Shown here piece by piece: positions 34,062 to 34,222 of a DNA stretch of 34,222 nt. The first letter of the stretch is position 1. Every line of letters starts with the position of its first letter. The DNA lies in the NCBI GenBank assembly GCA_964636325.1, contig CAZWRV010000066.1, positions 1 through 34,222 on the forward strand. The letters are read 5' to 3'. Source of the DNA: CAZWRV01 sp964636325 (GTDB taxonomy: Bacteria; Verrucomicrobiota; Lentisphaeria; Victivallales; GWF2-50-93). Made by a program: the position numbers and the translations under genes. Below the pieces are notes generated by a model that saw only the letters and a program-made list of their open reading frames with translations, was not told where the DNA came from and made no database searches.

Positions 34062-34155
34062 CTCCTCTGAAACTCGCCCATCTTTGTCGTTATCTTTGTC
34101 GTCTTCCGGAGGGTTGAGCCAAGCTCAACCGCGGCTCAGCACGGCTCCGCCCTCC
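34062..34155. repeat. CTCCTCTGAAACTCG repeat box followed by a strong hairpin
   Basis: The box CTCCTCTGAAACTCGCCC then ATCTTTGTCGTTATCTTTGTCG covers 34062-34101 and is followed by a perfect 8-bp hairpin GGTTGAGC-CAA-GCTCAACC (34112-34130), within a wider GGAGGG...CCCTCC pairing. On the minus strand the box reads CAGAGGAG and provides the ribosome binding site of the regulator gene. The 27013 copy has the same box-then-hairpin layout. Confidence 0.6.
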
Positions 34156-34199
34156 ATCGAGTTTCTATTCGGCAGAACTGCGATATTCGCAGAGCACCA

Positions 34200-34222
34200 C
34201 TCCTCTGAAACTCGCCCATCTT
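34200..34222. repeat. CTCCTCTGAAACTCG repeat box, cut by the window edge
   Basis: A second direct copy of the box starts 138 bases after the one at 34062 and is identical over the 23 bases visible before the window ends. No gene is seen between 34082 and the edge. Confidence 0.55.

Overview
The window looks like part of the chromosome of a Lentisphaerota-type bacterium (Victivallales-like), or a close PVC-group relative. This is inferred from content, not from a marker gene. The signs are four separate single-gene pseudopilins with H-Xn-DG tails, very large secreted CBM/glycosidase-like proteins, a DUF4838 protein, a DUF4159 protein, a UroD-like protein, and GntR regulators fused to sugar-binding domains. 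Genes have high GC and high GC3, and most have good Shine-Dalgarno sites. No rRNA, tRNA, CRISPR array, phage gene or transposase gene was seen.

Layout, left to right. (1) 1-2100: a GntR/LacI-type regulator reading leftward into a pseudopilin that runs off the left edge. (2) 2100-5000: a palindromic repeat, a small lipoprotein, and a heparinase II/III-like protein without a signal peptide. (3) 5000-13924, rightward: a secreted CBM9-like/DUF6067-like giant, a LamG-like protein coupled to it, a pseudopilin, a probable gene remnant, and a paralogous second giant. (4) 14205-15617: a GntR HTH fused to an ABC-type solute-binding domain. (5) 15677-18750, leftward: a secreted papain-family protease followed by a tandem-DUF4159 protein. 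(6) 19167-19967: a third pseudopilin. (7) 20024-24187, leftward: queC, a UroD-like protein and a DUF4838 protein, with a 275-bp dispersed repeat between the last two. (8) 24357-26989: a stand-alone SLC12-type C-terminal domain (leftward), then a TatD-like hydrolase and an RsbW-like kinase/STAS pair (rightward). (9) 27153-34057, leftward: a GntR-solute-binding fusion, a fourth pseudopilin and a 1528-residue multidomain secreted glycosidase-like protein.

The recurring theme is a glycan-response module. A cytosolic GntR-family ligand-sensing regulator sits beside one orphan pseudopilin, and often a giant secreted carbohydrate-active protein follows. The complete form is at the right end (regulator, pilin, enzyme, all on the minus strand). 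A shortened form (regulator, pilin) is at the left end, and an enzyme/pilin/enzyme form is in the middle. No pilus or type II secretion assembly genes are present. The working inference is that each pseudopilin is dedicated to surface display or export of its local glycan machinery and is controlled by its local regulator.

Two dispersed non-coding repeat families lie between genes. One has TATACTC(A/C)TTTAG ends; it includes a full 275-bp copy, a half copy about 97% identical over 135 bp, and two relics. The other has a CTCCTCTGAAACTCG box, followed at two of its sites by strong hairpins. One copy of the second family supplies the ribosome binding site of the right-end regulator.
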